64,000 nucleotides of DNA, from positions 19,815,143 through 19,879,142 of the forward strand of contig OZ025265.1 of assembly GCA_964019135.1 (NCBI GenBank), given 5' to 3'. The translations under genes and the position numbers were made by a program. Positions 1 through 13,400 of the stretch are shown here, piece after piece. Numbering within the stretch: the stretch's first letter is position 1; each line of letters begins with the position of its first letter. The notes under the pieces were generated by a model. That model made no database searches, was not told where the DNA came from, and worked only from the letters and a program-made list of their open reading frames with translations. The stretch comes from Arenicola marina (lineage: Eukaryota > Annelida > Polychaeta > Arenicolidae).

Positions 1-1332
1 ATGTCTGCCTGGTCGCTGATCAATGTGGCTGAGTTAATGGTCTAGAGAATTAAGGGGTAGCTAAGATTGAGCTTTAAGGGTGGGGGTCTAGGGATTAGCA
101 GGATGTGATGCGTCCATCTAATTACCGAAGGGGGCTAAAGGAGGCTTCAAATTTATTGAAGGGGGCTGGAAGGGGCCTGAATTCACTGAAGGGGGCTAGA
201 TGAAAGGAATTGATGATTAAATTAGTCGATAGTGCTGCATGTCAGGTGCCAAAATAGGTCTAATAAGGGCTCTGTCAATATCCTTTTCCTGAGTGGCGAT
301 GACATTCTCGAGTTTCACGATGTGATCAGGTAGTGAGAGTGTCTCCCAGTCCATGACAGCTTTCAAATTTGCTGATTTATTATTATTATTTGTACCGTGA
401 AGAAGCATACGGGTCCGAACATTATGGGGTTTTGGTTGCTGTCTTTGCGTAGTAAACCTTTGTGTTTGTATGATGTACCAGTCACAAAACCTTTCTCAAG
501 TTAAATGTTCTATCGGTTTGATGTTAAAATCGATAACAATCAAGATCTGTACTTTATTTGGTATCCCCTAACAGTACAGATCTGAGAGATGTTTGATCTT
601 AATTAGAAATTAGAATTATAATATATATTTTTATAAATTGGATATATAATTTCTTCACCAGGCCCATTCCATCGAGCCCCTTTCGGTAAATCCCAGCCCC
701 TTTCAGCCTCCTTCAGTAAATTGAAAGAACATATAAATGAATGATTTGCCATTTATTTTTATTTTATTTTTAATCTAAGCTGCAAACCCTTCAGTAAATC
801 CTGGCCCCCTCCAGCCCCCTTTGGTAAATTAAAGGAATAAATAAAGGAATTATTTATCTTTTATCTTCGTTGGATTGATGCTAACGATGGCAGCTTGTCA
901 TCAACACCCAACCCTTAAATAGATGATATCGGGCTATGGCTGGTGAAAATAAATGTATGGATATATTGGAAATGTGAAGGGAAGTACAAGGTCATGCACA
1001 CCCTAAAAAAAGAGAAATGTTGAGAAATTACACACCGTGAGCTCTACCCTTCTCAGCTTGGGGTATGTCATATACCAATCCATTTTGGCTTAGAGTATAT
1101 CACATGTTAAATTTTAACCCCAATCTACAGCACTACAGTACTTGTTCATGTTATAGGGGCCAATGACAGCACTACATGTTGCACCATACTGCATCCAGCC
1201 CTGTAACCATTTTGTCGTAACATATATATTTACAGTGAGATAAAAAGGGAACCATTATATATCAGGTATTTCTTTTATCTGTAAAATAAAATAATGGTGC
1301 AATTCTTAATTTTAGATCTATTTTTTTCACAG
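1..1332. other. Intron upstream of in-window exon 1, with an inverted-repeat element
   Basis: No coding exon is recognisable; the gene's first exon (BRO1 N-terminus) must lie upstream. About 124-197 contains GAAGGGGGCT motifs spaced with AAATTTATT/GAATTCACT. About 660-835 carries the opposite-strand version (AGCCCCTTTC, CAGTAAAT, CCAGCCCCCTTTGGTAAATT). Together they form an imperfect inverted repeat spanning roughly 700 bp, probably a decayed non-autonomous DNA transposon. No transposase is visible. Confidence 0.45.
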
Positions 1333-1407
1333 TACATTTCAGATTTCTACCATGAGAATGCTGATAGCTACAGCAAAGAATGTGCAGAATTGGATTCTCT
1401 CAGACAG
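1333..1407 (+). CDS. ptpn23: ptpn23 exon 1 in window: BRO1 domain, N-terminal part
   Basis: 25 codons, YISDFYHENADSYSKECAEL then DSLRQ, phase 0 at both ends. Acceptor ttttttcacag, donor gtattg. It corresponds to human FVLKNYGENPEAYNEELKKL, the early BRO1 helices. The start at 1333 rather than at the AG just inside (1342) is chosen because the alignment needs the first codons. Confidence 0.93.
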
Positions 1408-4400
1408 GTATTGTAATATAACTGTATATATTGTAACACTGTAGTAAGACTCCAGTTTGCCTGCAAATATACATTACCATAGAAGTTGTCACTGATATAG
1501 CAGCAAGCACTTTCTTTGCAGGTGCAGGTTCTGGGATAAATAGTATGGGAATTATTGGTAACTCCACCACCATGTCCCAAACTCTGAAGTAGTCTCCTTT
1601 TGATCCATATTGACCTTATACCTTGTGATTATTGTTTCAGAATGCTGTACGAGCTTCCAGAGATTTCATGGGATGTGGCACATTGAAGAAGTATTTCTCC
1701 CAGCTACAGTTTCTTCAGAGCAGGTTCCCTATGACCGATGGAGGGGCCTTGGCCCTTCCTTTTACATGGTCAGTAGGATAAGATGTATACCACTTAACTC
1801 ACTTGTAAGACAAGGTTTTAATGACTTAAAAACGTGGAGGAGATGTCTTATAACCCAAGTCCAGAATGCTGGGTATCCAAGCTCCGGGCTATTGCCTGGA
1901 ACCATTCTGACATATTATTGGAGCTTTAGAAATATTGATGTTCTGGTACTTTAAACTGAAGCCTATCTGCATAAGGTACATATAGCTGTGCTAACTGGTT
2001 ATTATGATGCCTATATTTTGCACTGCTATGTCTTCTAAGTTGCAATGAACCTAACATAATAAAGCTTTCATTTTCTGAATTTAAATATTTTTTTTAGATC
2101 CAACAAGAAGCCCGGTTAGTTTCGAAAAAATCATTTTGGAATTTAGGGCATGAATTTTAAATGAAAAACCTGTGACGCTTGTATCTATTACGCTGGCTAT
2201 TTGTGTGTTATAGGGACGACGCTTTCTCTGGTCGCGCACTGACGGTGGGAGATGTGAAGTTTGAACAAGGCTGTGTGCTCTATAACATTGGCTGCCTCCA
2301 CTCCATTCTTGGGGCCATGGACAACAGAACGTCGGCAGAGGTAAAGCAACCCTGTTATTATCTTGGGTATTGAGTTTTGTTTGTTTACTAACTTAATGGT
2401 GTACATTGCATTTCTGTTCACTGCTCTTACTGTATAATGTATCCTACTTGCCCTAAATTTTCTGCTTCCATTTTATGTTCTTTTTTTTTCTTCCCAGTTT
2501 TGTTTATTTTTTCCAGCTTGGATATCTATTGATATCCAAGAAGATTTTATTTATGTGAAGAGGGATGGCCAATGAATGTGCACTAATTGATACTTGGTAG
2601 TTTTCTGAATCTAATAACACCCAGTTAAATATCCAATCTTTCCCATATGAGTGCTGGCTACTCAATGCATGAATGTGTACTGGTCAAGCTATGATGCTCT
2701 TAATGCTTCAGGCCTTATCCATTAAGACTTGAATGCTTCAAAAGCACCATAAAAACGTGTGTGTTGAAAAAAAAGTTGTTTAATATGTTGTCCTCAGACA
2801 TGGCTACAACATCATGCAGTATGCCTTTAAATAGCATCTATTTATGGCCCTAATATACACAGAAGCAGCCCAACACACTAACCTTTAATTTTATTTTCCC
2901 CATTGACTGCCACGCATGTAATGATACTACAGCTGGGAAGGTTTCCTTTCAGGGGATGAAGGTATCCTGCACACACTTCCAGTGCGCCTCGTGGGCATTC
3001 CAACACCTCCGCGACCACCTTGGCACTGGCTACAGCCCGGATATGAACCACGAACTCCTCACATTCCAAAGCAACATCATGCTGGTCAGTCGCTCAGTTC
3101 ATCCTCGCTTATTATTCGTGTCTCGCTGATAGCAATATCGAGGTTTTGTTTCTGTTTATAGTGATAGGGAGTCAGTCAACGTGGTCTAGTAGGCAGCGCA
3201 TTCCGCTACTGTCGAGTGTGTTCTACTAGGCCAGACCGAACAGTCGGTGCGTAGTGGCGGTGCGATCCCAATTTGTGAAATGTCTCTAGTCTGTGCAGGA
3301 TAGAGATCCTATGTCTATTAGAGGAAGGTTACTCTAGGATAATGATCGTATGTCTAAGAGTAGAAAGTTACCCTAGAATAGAGATCCTATGTCTAAGAGT
3401 AGAAGGTTACTCTAGGATAGAGATCCTATGTCTACGAGTAGAAGGTTACTCTAGGATAGAGATCCTATGTCAACGAGTAGAAATTACTCCATGATAGAGA
3501 TCCTATGTCTAAGAGTAGAAGGTTACGCTAGGATAGAGATCCTATGTCTAAGAGTAGAAGGTTACTCCAGGATAGAGATCCTAAGTCTAAGAGTAGAAGG
3601 TTACTCTAGGATAGCTATCCTATGTCTGACAGTAGAAGGTTACTCTAGGATAGCTATCCTATGTCTGACAGTAGAAGGTTACTCTAGGATAGCTATCCTA
3701 TGTCTGACAGTAGAAGGTTACTCTTGGACAGAGATCCTATGTCTACGAGTAGAAGGTTACTCTTGGATAGAGATCCTATGTCTAAGAGTAGAAGGTTACT
3801 CTAGGATAGAGATCCTATGTCTAAGAGTAGAAAGTTACTCTAGGATAGAGATCGTATGTCTAAGAGTGGAAGGTTACTCTAGGATAATGATCGTATGTCT
3901 AAGAGTAGAAAGTTACTCTAGGATAGAGATCCAATGTCTAAGAGTAGAAGGTTACTCTAGGATAGAGATCCTAAGTCTAAGAGTAGAAGGTTACTCTAGG
4001 ATAGCTATCCTATGTCTGACAGTAAAAGGTTACTCTTGGATAGAGATCCTATGTCTACGAGTAGAAGGTTACTCTAGGATAGAGATCCTATGTCTAAGAG
4101 TAGAAGGTTACTCTAAGATAGAGATCCTATGTCAACGAGTAGAAATTACTCCAGGATAAAGATCCTATGTCTAAGAGTAGAAGGTTACGCTAGGATAGAG
4201 ATCCTATGTCTAAGAGTAGAAGGTGACTCTAGGATAGAGATCATATATCTAAGAGTAGAAGGTTACGCTAGGATAGAGATCCTATGTCTAAGAGTAGAAG
4301 GTTACTCCAGGATAGAGATCCTAAGTCTAAGAGTAGAAGGTTACTCTAGGATAGCTATCCTATGTCTGAGAGTAGAAGGTTACTCTAGGATAGAGATCCT

Positions 4401-7400
4401 ATGTTTAAGAGTAGAAAGTTACTCTAGGATAGAGATCCTATGTCTATTAGTAGAAGGTTACTCTAGGATAGAGATCCTATGTTTAGGAGTAGAAGGTTAC
4501 GCTATGGTAAAGGAAGATCGTATGTCTAAGAGTAGAAGGTTACTCCAGGATAGAGATCCTAAGTCTAAGAGTAGAAGGTTACTCTAGGATAGAGATCCTA
4601 TGTCAACGAGTAGAAATTACTCCAGGATAGAGGTCCTATGTCTAAGAGTAGAAGGTTACGCTAGGATAGAGATCTTATGTCTAAGAGTAGAAAGTTACTC
4701 TAGGATAGAGATCCTATGTCTATTAGTAGAAGGTTACTCTAGGATAGAGATCCTATGTTTAGGAGTAGAAGGTTACGCTATGGTAAAGGAAGATCGTATG
4801 TCTATTAGTAGAAGGTTACTCCAGGATAGAGATCCCAAGTCTAAGAGTAGAAGGTTACTCTAGGATAGAGATCCTATGTCAACGAGTAGAAATTACTCCA
4901 GGATAGAGATCCTATGTCTAAGAGTAGAAGGTTACGCTAGGATAGAGATCCTATGTCTAAGAGTATAAAGTTACTCTAGGATAGAGATCCTATGTCTACG
5001 AGTAGAAGGTTACTCTAGGATAGAGATCCTATGTCAAAGAGTAGAAGGTTACTCTAGGATAGAGATCCTATCCTATGTCTAAGAGTAGAAGGTTACTCTA
5101 GGATAGCTATCCTATGTCTAAGAGCAGAAGGTTACTCCAGGATAGAGATCCTAAGTCTAAGAGTAGAAGGTTACTCTAGGATAGCTATCCTATGTCTGAG
5201 AGTAGAAGGTTACTCTAGGATAGAGATCCTATGTGTAAGAGTAGGTTACTCTAAGATAGAGATCCTATGTGTAAGAGTAGGTTACTCTAGGATAGCAAGT
5301 CAATGTCTAAGAGTAGCAGGTTACTCCCAGACACCTGACTCATCTCTACCCTTGACCCTTCCAATGGTCGCGATATAAACTACAAAGGTTAAACCGTCTT
5401 TCTGAAACTACAAGCCAACTCTGCGGCATTTTTTCTGCATGCTTGAACATATTCCTGGCAAGCACACGTGTCTTATCTTGCACAAGCACTACAGCCAGTC
5501 GTCGAAGTAATGGCAGCGGTAACAGCACAGAACTACTATTAGTAGTACATGTATTATTATAACAGTCGAGTCAAACCATTCGTGCCCGTCTCGGCTGGAC
5601 AGGTCAACCCAGCCGACTTAAGTTGCTCGAAATCTGTAGGTGGTCACTCTAGGGGACTAATAACAGCATTAAGTACCAGTAGTAGGTTTGGTAGTAGTAG
5701 CAGTAATACAAGAAGGAGTTGTAGAAGTAATAGTACTTGTCCCAGTGGTGGGAGTAGTAGTAAAGTAGGATCCGTAGGTTCCCTAGTTGAAGAAGAAGCT
5801 GTTGTAGCAGCAGTAATTCCAGCGGTTGGAGCAGATGTAGCATTACATAGTAGAAGTAATGGCACCGTAAACTGCATATTTGAAGCAGCGGCTTACATTA
5901 GGAAGTTGGCGGTTCCACTTTCCGGGTTTGAGTCGCAAGTCAGGGTGCGGCTTTAAATAGGGCCTTTTGCTGATTTCAAGTGAGCGGGACGGGGGGTGTG
6001 GGGGGGGGGGGGTAATACGAAAATTATAATATATATTATAATATGTAGTTTTCCGGAAATGGTTCTAGGTGGCTGCCAACCCGCTTTTGAGGCCAAAGAT
6101 GGGGTGCGGCTTCTAATATGTATGCGGCTTCAAATAGGGAGTTAACGGTACTAGCTATTCCTAGTCATAGGACATGGGATCTTGTGTAGGTGTTGCAATA
6201 GTAGCACACTGGTGCCACGTGGCATTGATTCTCCAACAGGCACAAGCCCAGGAGTGTATCCTGGAGAAGTCGATGACTGACAACAGGAAGAGCAGCATCA
6301 CAGCCAAGGTGGCTGCGCAGATCATCGAGTTCTACAAGCTGGGGCTGAAGAACCTGGAGTCGTGTAGCCCCAGTAGTCTGGTGGGCAGCAAGCGGTACAA
6401 GGTGGGTGGTCATTGGTGTGGTGGGCAGCAAGCGGTACAAGGTGGGTGGTCTGGTGGGCAGCAAGCGGTACAAGGTGGGTGGTCTGGTGGGCAGCAAGCG
6501 GTACAAGGTAGGTGGTCTGGTGGGCAGCAAGCGGTACAAGGTGGGTGGTCATTGGTGTGGTGGGCAGCCAGCGGTACAAGGTGGGTGGTCATTGGTGTGG
6601 TGGGCAGCCAGCGGTACAAGGTGGGTGGTCATTGGTGTGGTGGGCAGCGAGCGGTACAAGGTGGGTGGTCATTGGTCTGGTGGGCAGCAAGCGATAAAAG
6701 GTGGGTGATCATTGGTCTGATGGGCAGCAAGCGGTACAAGGTGGGTGGTCATTGGTGTGGTGGGCAGCAAGCGATAAAAGGTGGGTGGTCATTGGTCTGG
6801 TGGGCAGCAAGCGATACAAGGTGGGTGGTCATTGGTGTAGTGGGCAGCCAGCGGTACAAGGTGGGTGGTCATTGGTGTGGTGGGCAGCAAGCGATACAAG
6901 GTGGGCGGTGTGGTAGGCAGCAAGCGGTACAAGGTGGGTGGTCATTGGTGTGGTGGGCAGCAAGCGGTACAAGGTGGGTGGTCATTGGTGTGGTGGGCAG
7001 CAAGCGGTACAAGCTAGGTGGTCATTGGTGTGGTGGGCAGCAAGCGATACAAGGTGGGTGATCATTGGTGTGGTGGGCAGCAAGCGATACAAGGTGGGTG
7101 GTCATTGGTGTGGTGGGCAGCAAGCGGTACAAGGTGGGTGGTCATTGGTGTAGTGGGCAGCCAGCGGTACAAGGTGGGTGGTCATTGGTGTGGTGGGCAG
7201 CAAGCGATAAAAGGTGGGTGGTCATTGGTCTGGTGGGCAGCAAGCGATACAAGGTGGATGGTCATTGGTCTGGTGGGCAGCAAGCGGTACAAGGTGGGTG
7301 GTCATTGGTGTGGTGGGCAGCAAGCGATAAAAGGTGGGTGGTCACTGGTCTGGTGGGCAGCCAGCGATACAAGGTGGGTGGTCATTGGTCTGGTGGGCAG

Positions 7401-10400
7401 CAAGCGATACAAGGTGGGTGGTCATTGGTCTGATGGGCAGCCAGCGATACAAGGTGGGTGGTCATTGGTGGGCAGCAGGCGATACAAGGTGGGTGGTCAT
7501 TGGTCTGGTGGGCAGCAAGCGATACAAGGTGGGTGGTCATTGGTGTAGTGGGCAGCAAGCGGTACAAGGTGGGTGGTCATTGGTGTGGTGGGCAGCAAGC
7601 GATACAAGGTGGGTGGTCATTGGTGTGGTGGGCAGCAAGCGGTACAAGGTGGGTGGTCATTGGTGTGGTGGGCAGCAAGCGGTACAAGGTGGGTGGTCAT
7701 TGGTGTGGTGGGCAGCAAGCGATACAAGGTGGGTGGTCATTGGTGTGGTGGGCAGCAAGCGGTACAAGGTGGGTGGTCATTGGTGTGGTGGGCAGCAAGC
7801 GATACAAGGTGGGTGGTCATTGGTGTGGTGGGCAGCAAGCGATACAAGGTGGGTGGTCATTGGTGTGGTGGGCAGCAAGCGATACAAGGTGGGTGGTCAT
7901 TGGTGTGGTGGACAGCAAGCGATACAAGGTGGGTGGTCATTGGTGTGGTGGGCAGCAAGCGATACAAGGTGGGTGATCATTGGTCTGATGGGCAGCAAGC
8001 GGTACAAGGTGGGTGGTCATTGGTGTGGTGGGCAGCAAGCGAGAAAAGGTGGGTGGTCATTGGTCTGGTGGGCAGCAAGCGATACAAGGTGGGTGGTCAT
8101 TGGTCTGGTGGGCAGCAAGCGATACAAGGTGGGTGGTCATTGGTGTGGTGGGCAGCAAGCGGTACAAGGTGGGTGGTCATTGGTGTGGTGGGCAGCAAGC
8201 GGTACAAGGTGGGTGGTCATTGGTGTGGTGGGCAGCAAGCGATAAAAGGTGGGTGGTCATTGGTCTGGTGGGCAGCAAGCGATACAAGGTGGGTGGTCAT
8301 TGGTGTGGTGGGTAGCAAGCGATAAAAGGTGGGTGGTCATTGGTCTGGTGGGCAGCAAGCGATACAAGGTGGGTGGTCATTGGTGTGGTGGGCAGCAAGC
8401 GATACAAGGTGGGTGGTCATTGGTGTGATGGGCAGCAAACGATAAAAGGTGGGTGGTGTGGTGGGCAGCAAGCGATACAAGGTAGGTGGTCATTCGTGTG
8501 GTGGGCAGCAAGCGGTACAAGGTGGGTGGTCTGGTGGGCAGCAAGCGGTACAAGGTGGGTGGTCATTGGTGTGGTGGGCAGCGAGCGGTACAAGTTGGGT
8601 GGTCTGGTGGGCAGCAAGCGGTACAAGGTGGGTGGTCATTGGTGTGGTGGGCAGCCAGCGGTACAAGGTGGGTGGTCATTGGTGTGGTGGGCAGGAAGCG
8701 GTACAAGGTGGGTGGTCATTGGTGTGATGGGCAGCAAGCGGTACAAGGTGGGTGGTCATTGGTGTGGTGGGCAGGAAGCGGTACAAGGTGGGTGGTCATT
8801 GGTGTGGTGGGCAGCCAGCGATACAAGGTGGGTGGTCATAGGTCTGGTGGGCAGCAAGCGGTACAAGGTGGGTGGTCTGGTGGGCAGCAAGCGGTACAAG
8901 GTGGGTGGTCTGGTGGGCAGCAAGCGGTACAAGGTGGGTGGTCATTGGTGTGATGAACAGCAAGCGATACAAGGTGGGTGGTCATTGGTGTGATGGACAG
9001 CAAGCGATACAAGGTGGGTGGTCATTGGTGTGGTGGGCAGCAGGCGGTACAAGGTGGGTGGGCAGCAGGCGGTACAAGGTGGGTGGGCAGCAGGCGGTAC
9101 AAGGTGGGTGGGCAGCAGGCGGTACAAGGTGGGTGGTCATTGGTGTGGTGGGCAGCAAGCGATACAAGGTGGGTGGTCATTGGTCTGGTGGGCAGCAAGC
9201 GATACAAGGTGGGCGGTCATTGGTGAGGTGGGCAGCAAGCGATTCAAGGTGGGTGGTCATTGGTGTGATGGGCAGCAAGCGATACAAGGTGGGTGGTCAT
9301 TGGTGTGGTGGGCAGCAAGCGGTACAAGGTGGGTGGTCATTGGTGTGGTGGGCAGCAAGCGATACAAGGTGGGTGGTGTGGTGGGCAGCAAGCGATACAA
9401 GGTGGGTGGTCATTGGTGTGGTGGGCAGCCAGCGATACAAGGTGGGTGGTCATTGGTCTGGTGGGCAGCCAGCGATACAAGGTGGGTGGTCATAGGTCTG
9501 GTGGGCAGCAAGCGGTACAAGGTGGGTGGTCTGGTGGGCAGCAAGCGGTACAAGGTGGGTGGTCATTGGTGTGGTGGGCAGCAGGCGATACAAGGTGGGT
9601 GGTCATTGGTGTGGTGGGCAGCAGGCGATACAAGGTGGGTGGTCATTGGTGTGGTGGGCAGCAGGCGATACAAGGTGGGTGGTCATTGGTGGGTAGCAGG
9701 CGGTACAAGGTGGGTGGTCATTGGTGTGGTGGGCAGCAGGCGATACAAGGTGGGTGGTCATTGGTGTGGTGGGCAGCCAGCGGTACAAGGTGGGTGGTCA
9801 TTGGTCTGGTGGGCAGCAAGCGGTACAAGGTGGGTGGTCATTGGTCTGGTGGGCAGCAAGCGGTACAAGGTGGGTGGTCATTGGTGTGGTGGGCAGCAAG
9901 GGATACAAGGTGGGTGGTCATTTTTGTGGTGGGCAGCAAGCGGTACAAGGTGGGTGGTCTGGTGGGCAGCAAGCGGTACAAGGTGGGTGATCATTGGTGT
10001 GGTGGGCAGCAAGGGATACAAGGTGGGTGACCATTGGTGTGGTGGGCAGCAAGGGATGCAAGCTGGGTGGTCATTGGTGTGGTGGGCGGCCAGCGGCAAG
10101 GTGATCTGCGGGTCAACAGGTCGTGGGTTCGAACCTTGGCGCCTGCAAGTGGGGCATGTTTCATCTAAACCCATTTCATTGTCCCGGGATGTGTCATGGC
10201 CAACAGTGCACATGTGCACACGTGGCCATAATGCATCAGCGTTTTATTTCACATAGATCATAAGAATATATTAACTATATCGGGGGTCATTCACACACAA
10301 GTTGCCTAAAACGACACGTGGACCAGTGGTTCGCGCCCTGCTGTGGCCATGTCTGTGTGGTCGCAGGATAAAGATTCCATGTCCTTATTCGCAAAGAGTA

Positions 10401-13400
10401 GGGAGTTACCCCGGGGGCATGGCTCCACTCTTCCCTTCCTTCTCCCATTGACGCGATATGACCAGAATTGATTAAAGCTGTCCAAAGTGTACAACTAACC
10501 AACCATCCTTTTGCATCGTCGTTAACCCACATTTTTGCACGCCATGTTATGTTTTTTCAGGAGTGGAAGAAGCGTATTGAGCTTAAGTGTGGCTACCACA
10601 CCTGCATCATGTACTTCTACCTGGGCTGTCAGGCGGAGGACCAGCAGAAACACGGCGAGCGCTTCGCATACTTCTCGGCAGCCACCGACAAACTCCACGA
10701 GTGCATGAAGCTGGCCAAGGTAGGCTGGAGGCCTGCCATGCCGGGTGTGAGGGGTGGGGAGGGGGGTGGAGAGGGGGGGAAGGGAGGGGGCCGAGCGTGG
10801 ATGAAGCTGGCCAAGGTAGGCTGGAGGCCCGCCGTGCCGGGTGTGAGGGGTGGGGAGGAGGGGGGGGGGAGGGGAGGGGAGCAGAGAGTGGATGAAGCTG
10901 GCCAAGGAAGGCTGGAGGCCCGCCATGCCGGGTGTGAGGGGTGGGGAGGAGGGGCGGAGGGGGGGAGGGGAGGGGAGGGGAGAGTGGATGAAGCTGGCCA
11001 AGGAAGGCTGGAGGCCTGCCATGCCGGGTGTGAGGGGCGGCGAGGGGGGCGGAGGGGGGGGGGGCAGAGGGTGGATGAAGTGGCGTGTACAGTGAGTGTA
11101 ACGATGTGATATGTGGCATCAAATGAATCTGAACAGTCTGGAAATGTATCTTAAAAAGTGTGGTCACGTAAATGAAGTGTATCTTTCCACTGGGGCATTG
11201 TGAAATGGGGCGATCTTTGTTCAATAACTAAATCTACACCTCTCGATGCAATGAAATGTGGGATTGGAGGGTGCTAGTGTGCGTGCCCATGGTTTACAGC
11301 TCGACCTGCTACCAACTGAACTAGGGAGGCTGCCTGTGTATCTTGTGGGACTGACCTACTGTTATATGACGTAGGGCTATATATATATATATATATATCA
11401 GTCATAAGCTTAAATGCCGCGTTACGAATCGTATAACTTAAACCAAACAAAGCTGCAAATCCATCGTCTTTCGCAGACGGACGGATGCCAACCAATATAT
11501 ATATATATATATATATACCGTTCTGCTTGCTCTTATATCGCTGTTCTTGGTTGTAGAATGATGAAGCTGAGGTGGAAGAGGCGCTCAAGTTCACTCTGGA
11601 TGTCGTCGGCGGGAAGTAAGTACAGTATTTAGATAAACTCTTCGCAGCCGACATTGCTCGAATAATTGCATGCACTAAACATAGTATAATAAGCTATCGC
11701 GCCATTAACTTTCCCGGCCGGTAGAAAAAAATGGGTGACCGAAGTAAAACATCTTTTGTCAATGTACGGATTTGGGGATATATGGTGTCAACAAGGAGTA
11801 GCAGAGGAGAATATATTTGTGTTTATGTTCAAGCAGAGACTTGAAGATTGTTATGATCGACACTGGCATAGCGATGTTAATAACTCACCTAAGTTATGAA
11901 TATGTAAGCAATTGAAAACATCTTAGCCAAATATCTAATATTTATCAGCAAATAGCTATGGCAAGATTTCGATGTGGCAGCCATAGACTAAGAATAGAAC
12001 ACCGAACGGTGGCTAAATATATCGCGTGAAAATAGAATCTGTCAATTGTGTAACTCAGGGGAAATAGAAACCGAGGAACATTTTCTGTTTAAATGTAATT
12101 TATATGAGGATTTGCGAAAAAAAAAGTAAATGTTGAAACATATTTTGGATAGGAATGTTATTGTGGAAAGGGACATTGTTAAACTACTAAATAGTAAATC
12201 TGTAAGCACTTTTGACTGAGAAAAAGAGAGGTAAGATTTTGTTAGACATTTAAGGGACGCACCACGCATATAATAGTGATTACGTAGTCATTACTTCTTT
12301 TCGAGGTGCTGATGCTGAGATTTTTGTCACTTCTAGTGCAAGTGACAAGTGCCAGAAACGTGGCACAATTTGACACAGGTTTTAAAAAGCGATACGAAAT
12401 GTGACACCGTTAGCTCTAACTCTTAGGCATTCAATGAATGCCATATTGTATTTCTAGGATGTAAGTATTAATTGTGACGGGGCATACTCATCGTTGAGTT
12501 TCTGTGTATGAATATAAGACACTGGTGCATGTATTGATTTTTGCTGCAGGTTTAACGCTGCTAAAAAGGACAATGAATTCGTTTACCACGAGAAGGTCCC
12601 AGCGCTGGATACTCTCCCTGAAATCAAAGGTGAGCACTTTCTGCGCTAAACATCAGTGCAGCGACCCGTTTTTTTTTCCATACATCAGCCATACATTGAC
12701 ACGTGTGTGCAGAACAAAGTTTTGTCTTTAAGTTCGTTGATCGGTTGGTTGAAGTTTCGTTGTCCCGAAATATTTCTTGACTCAAGTTAGGCTTTATGTG
12801 CACAGAAGCAGCTTAAGAAACCAACGTTTCAAATTCATTATCAAATAAAAGGGAAAATACTATTTATTAATTAGAATACACAAATATGAAAATTGGAATG
12901 TTAAGAAATTATCTGTGCCAGAGATAACTGAGAACTTTTTCCCTCATGGTTCATCATGTGAATATTTGAAAAATCATTGCATGTACACATACGGAATGTT
13001 CTGGACTATTTGTGGCATGTTTTGTTCTCGCAAGGCGCTCCTCTTGTGAAGGGCATTCCCTTCAACCCGACTGATCCCGATGTGTCCGGTCCGGATATCT
13101 TCTCCAAGCTGGTTCCCATGCAAGCGCACGAGGCATCCTCCCTCTATAGGTCGGTAACCAACGGCACGTGGATCGGGGGTTCGCCCCCCGCTGTGGCCAT
13201 GGCTGTGTGGTCGCAGGATAAAGATCCCATGTCCTCCGTCGAAAATAGTATGCGGTTACCCTCTGGGACATGGCTCCACTCGTCCCTCCCATCTCCCATT
13301 GACGCGATATGACCAAAAGTGATTAAAGCGTCCCGAATATACAACTAATCTTCTGGCCCAAAACATCATTTCATTCATTTATTTACAAACCCTTGATGAT

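Noticed and set aside
3290-5325. CRISPR-like regular repeats
   Set aside because: Units are contiguous without unique spacers, the genome is an animal's, and the unit matches a SINE body.
5644-5956. Short Ser-rich or Leu-rich frames on both strands
   Set aside because: Caused by imperfect AGT triplet repeats in intron 4.
6174-10256. Frames of 200-400 codons with GGHWCGGQQ repeats
   Set aside because: Minisatellite reading frames. Only the first 54 codons (6240-6401) are exon; read-through is kept as a finding, not a gene.
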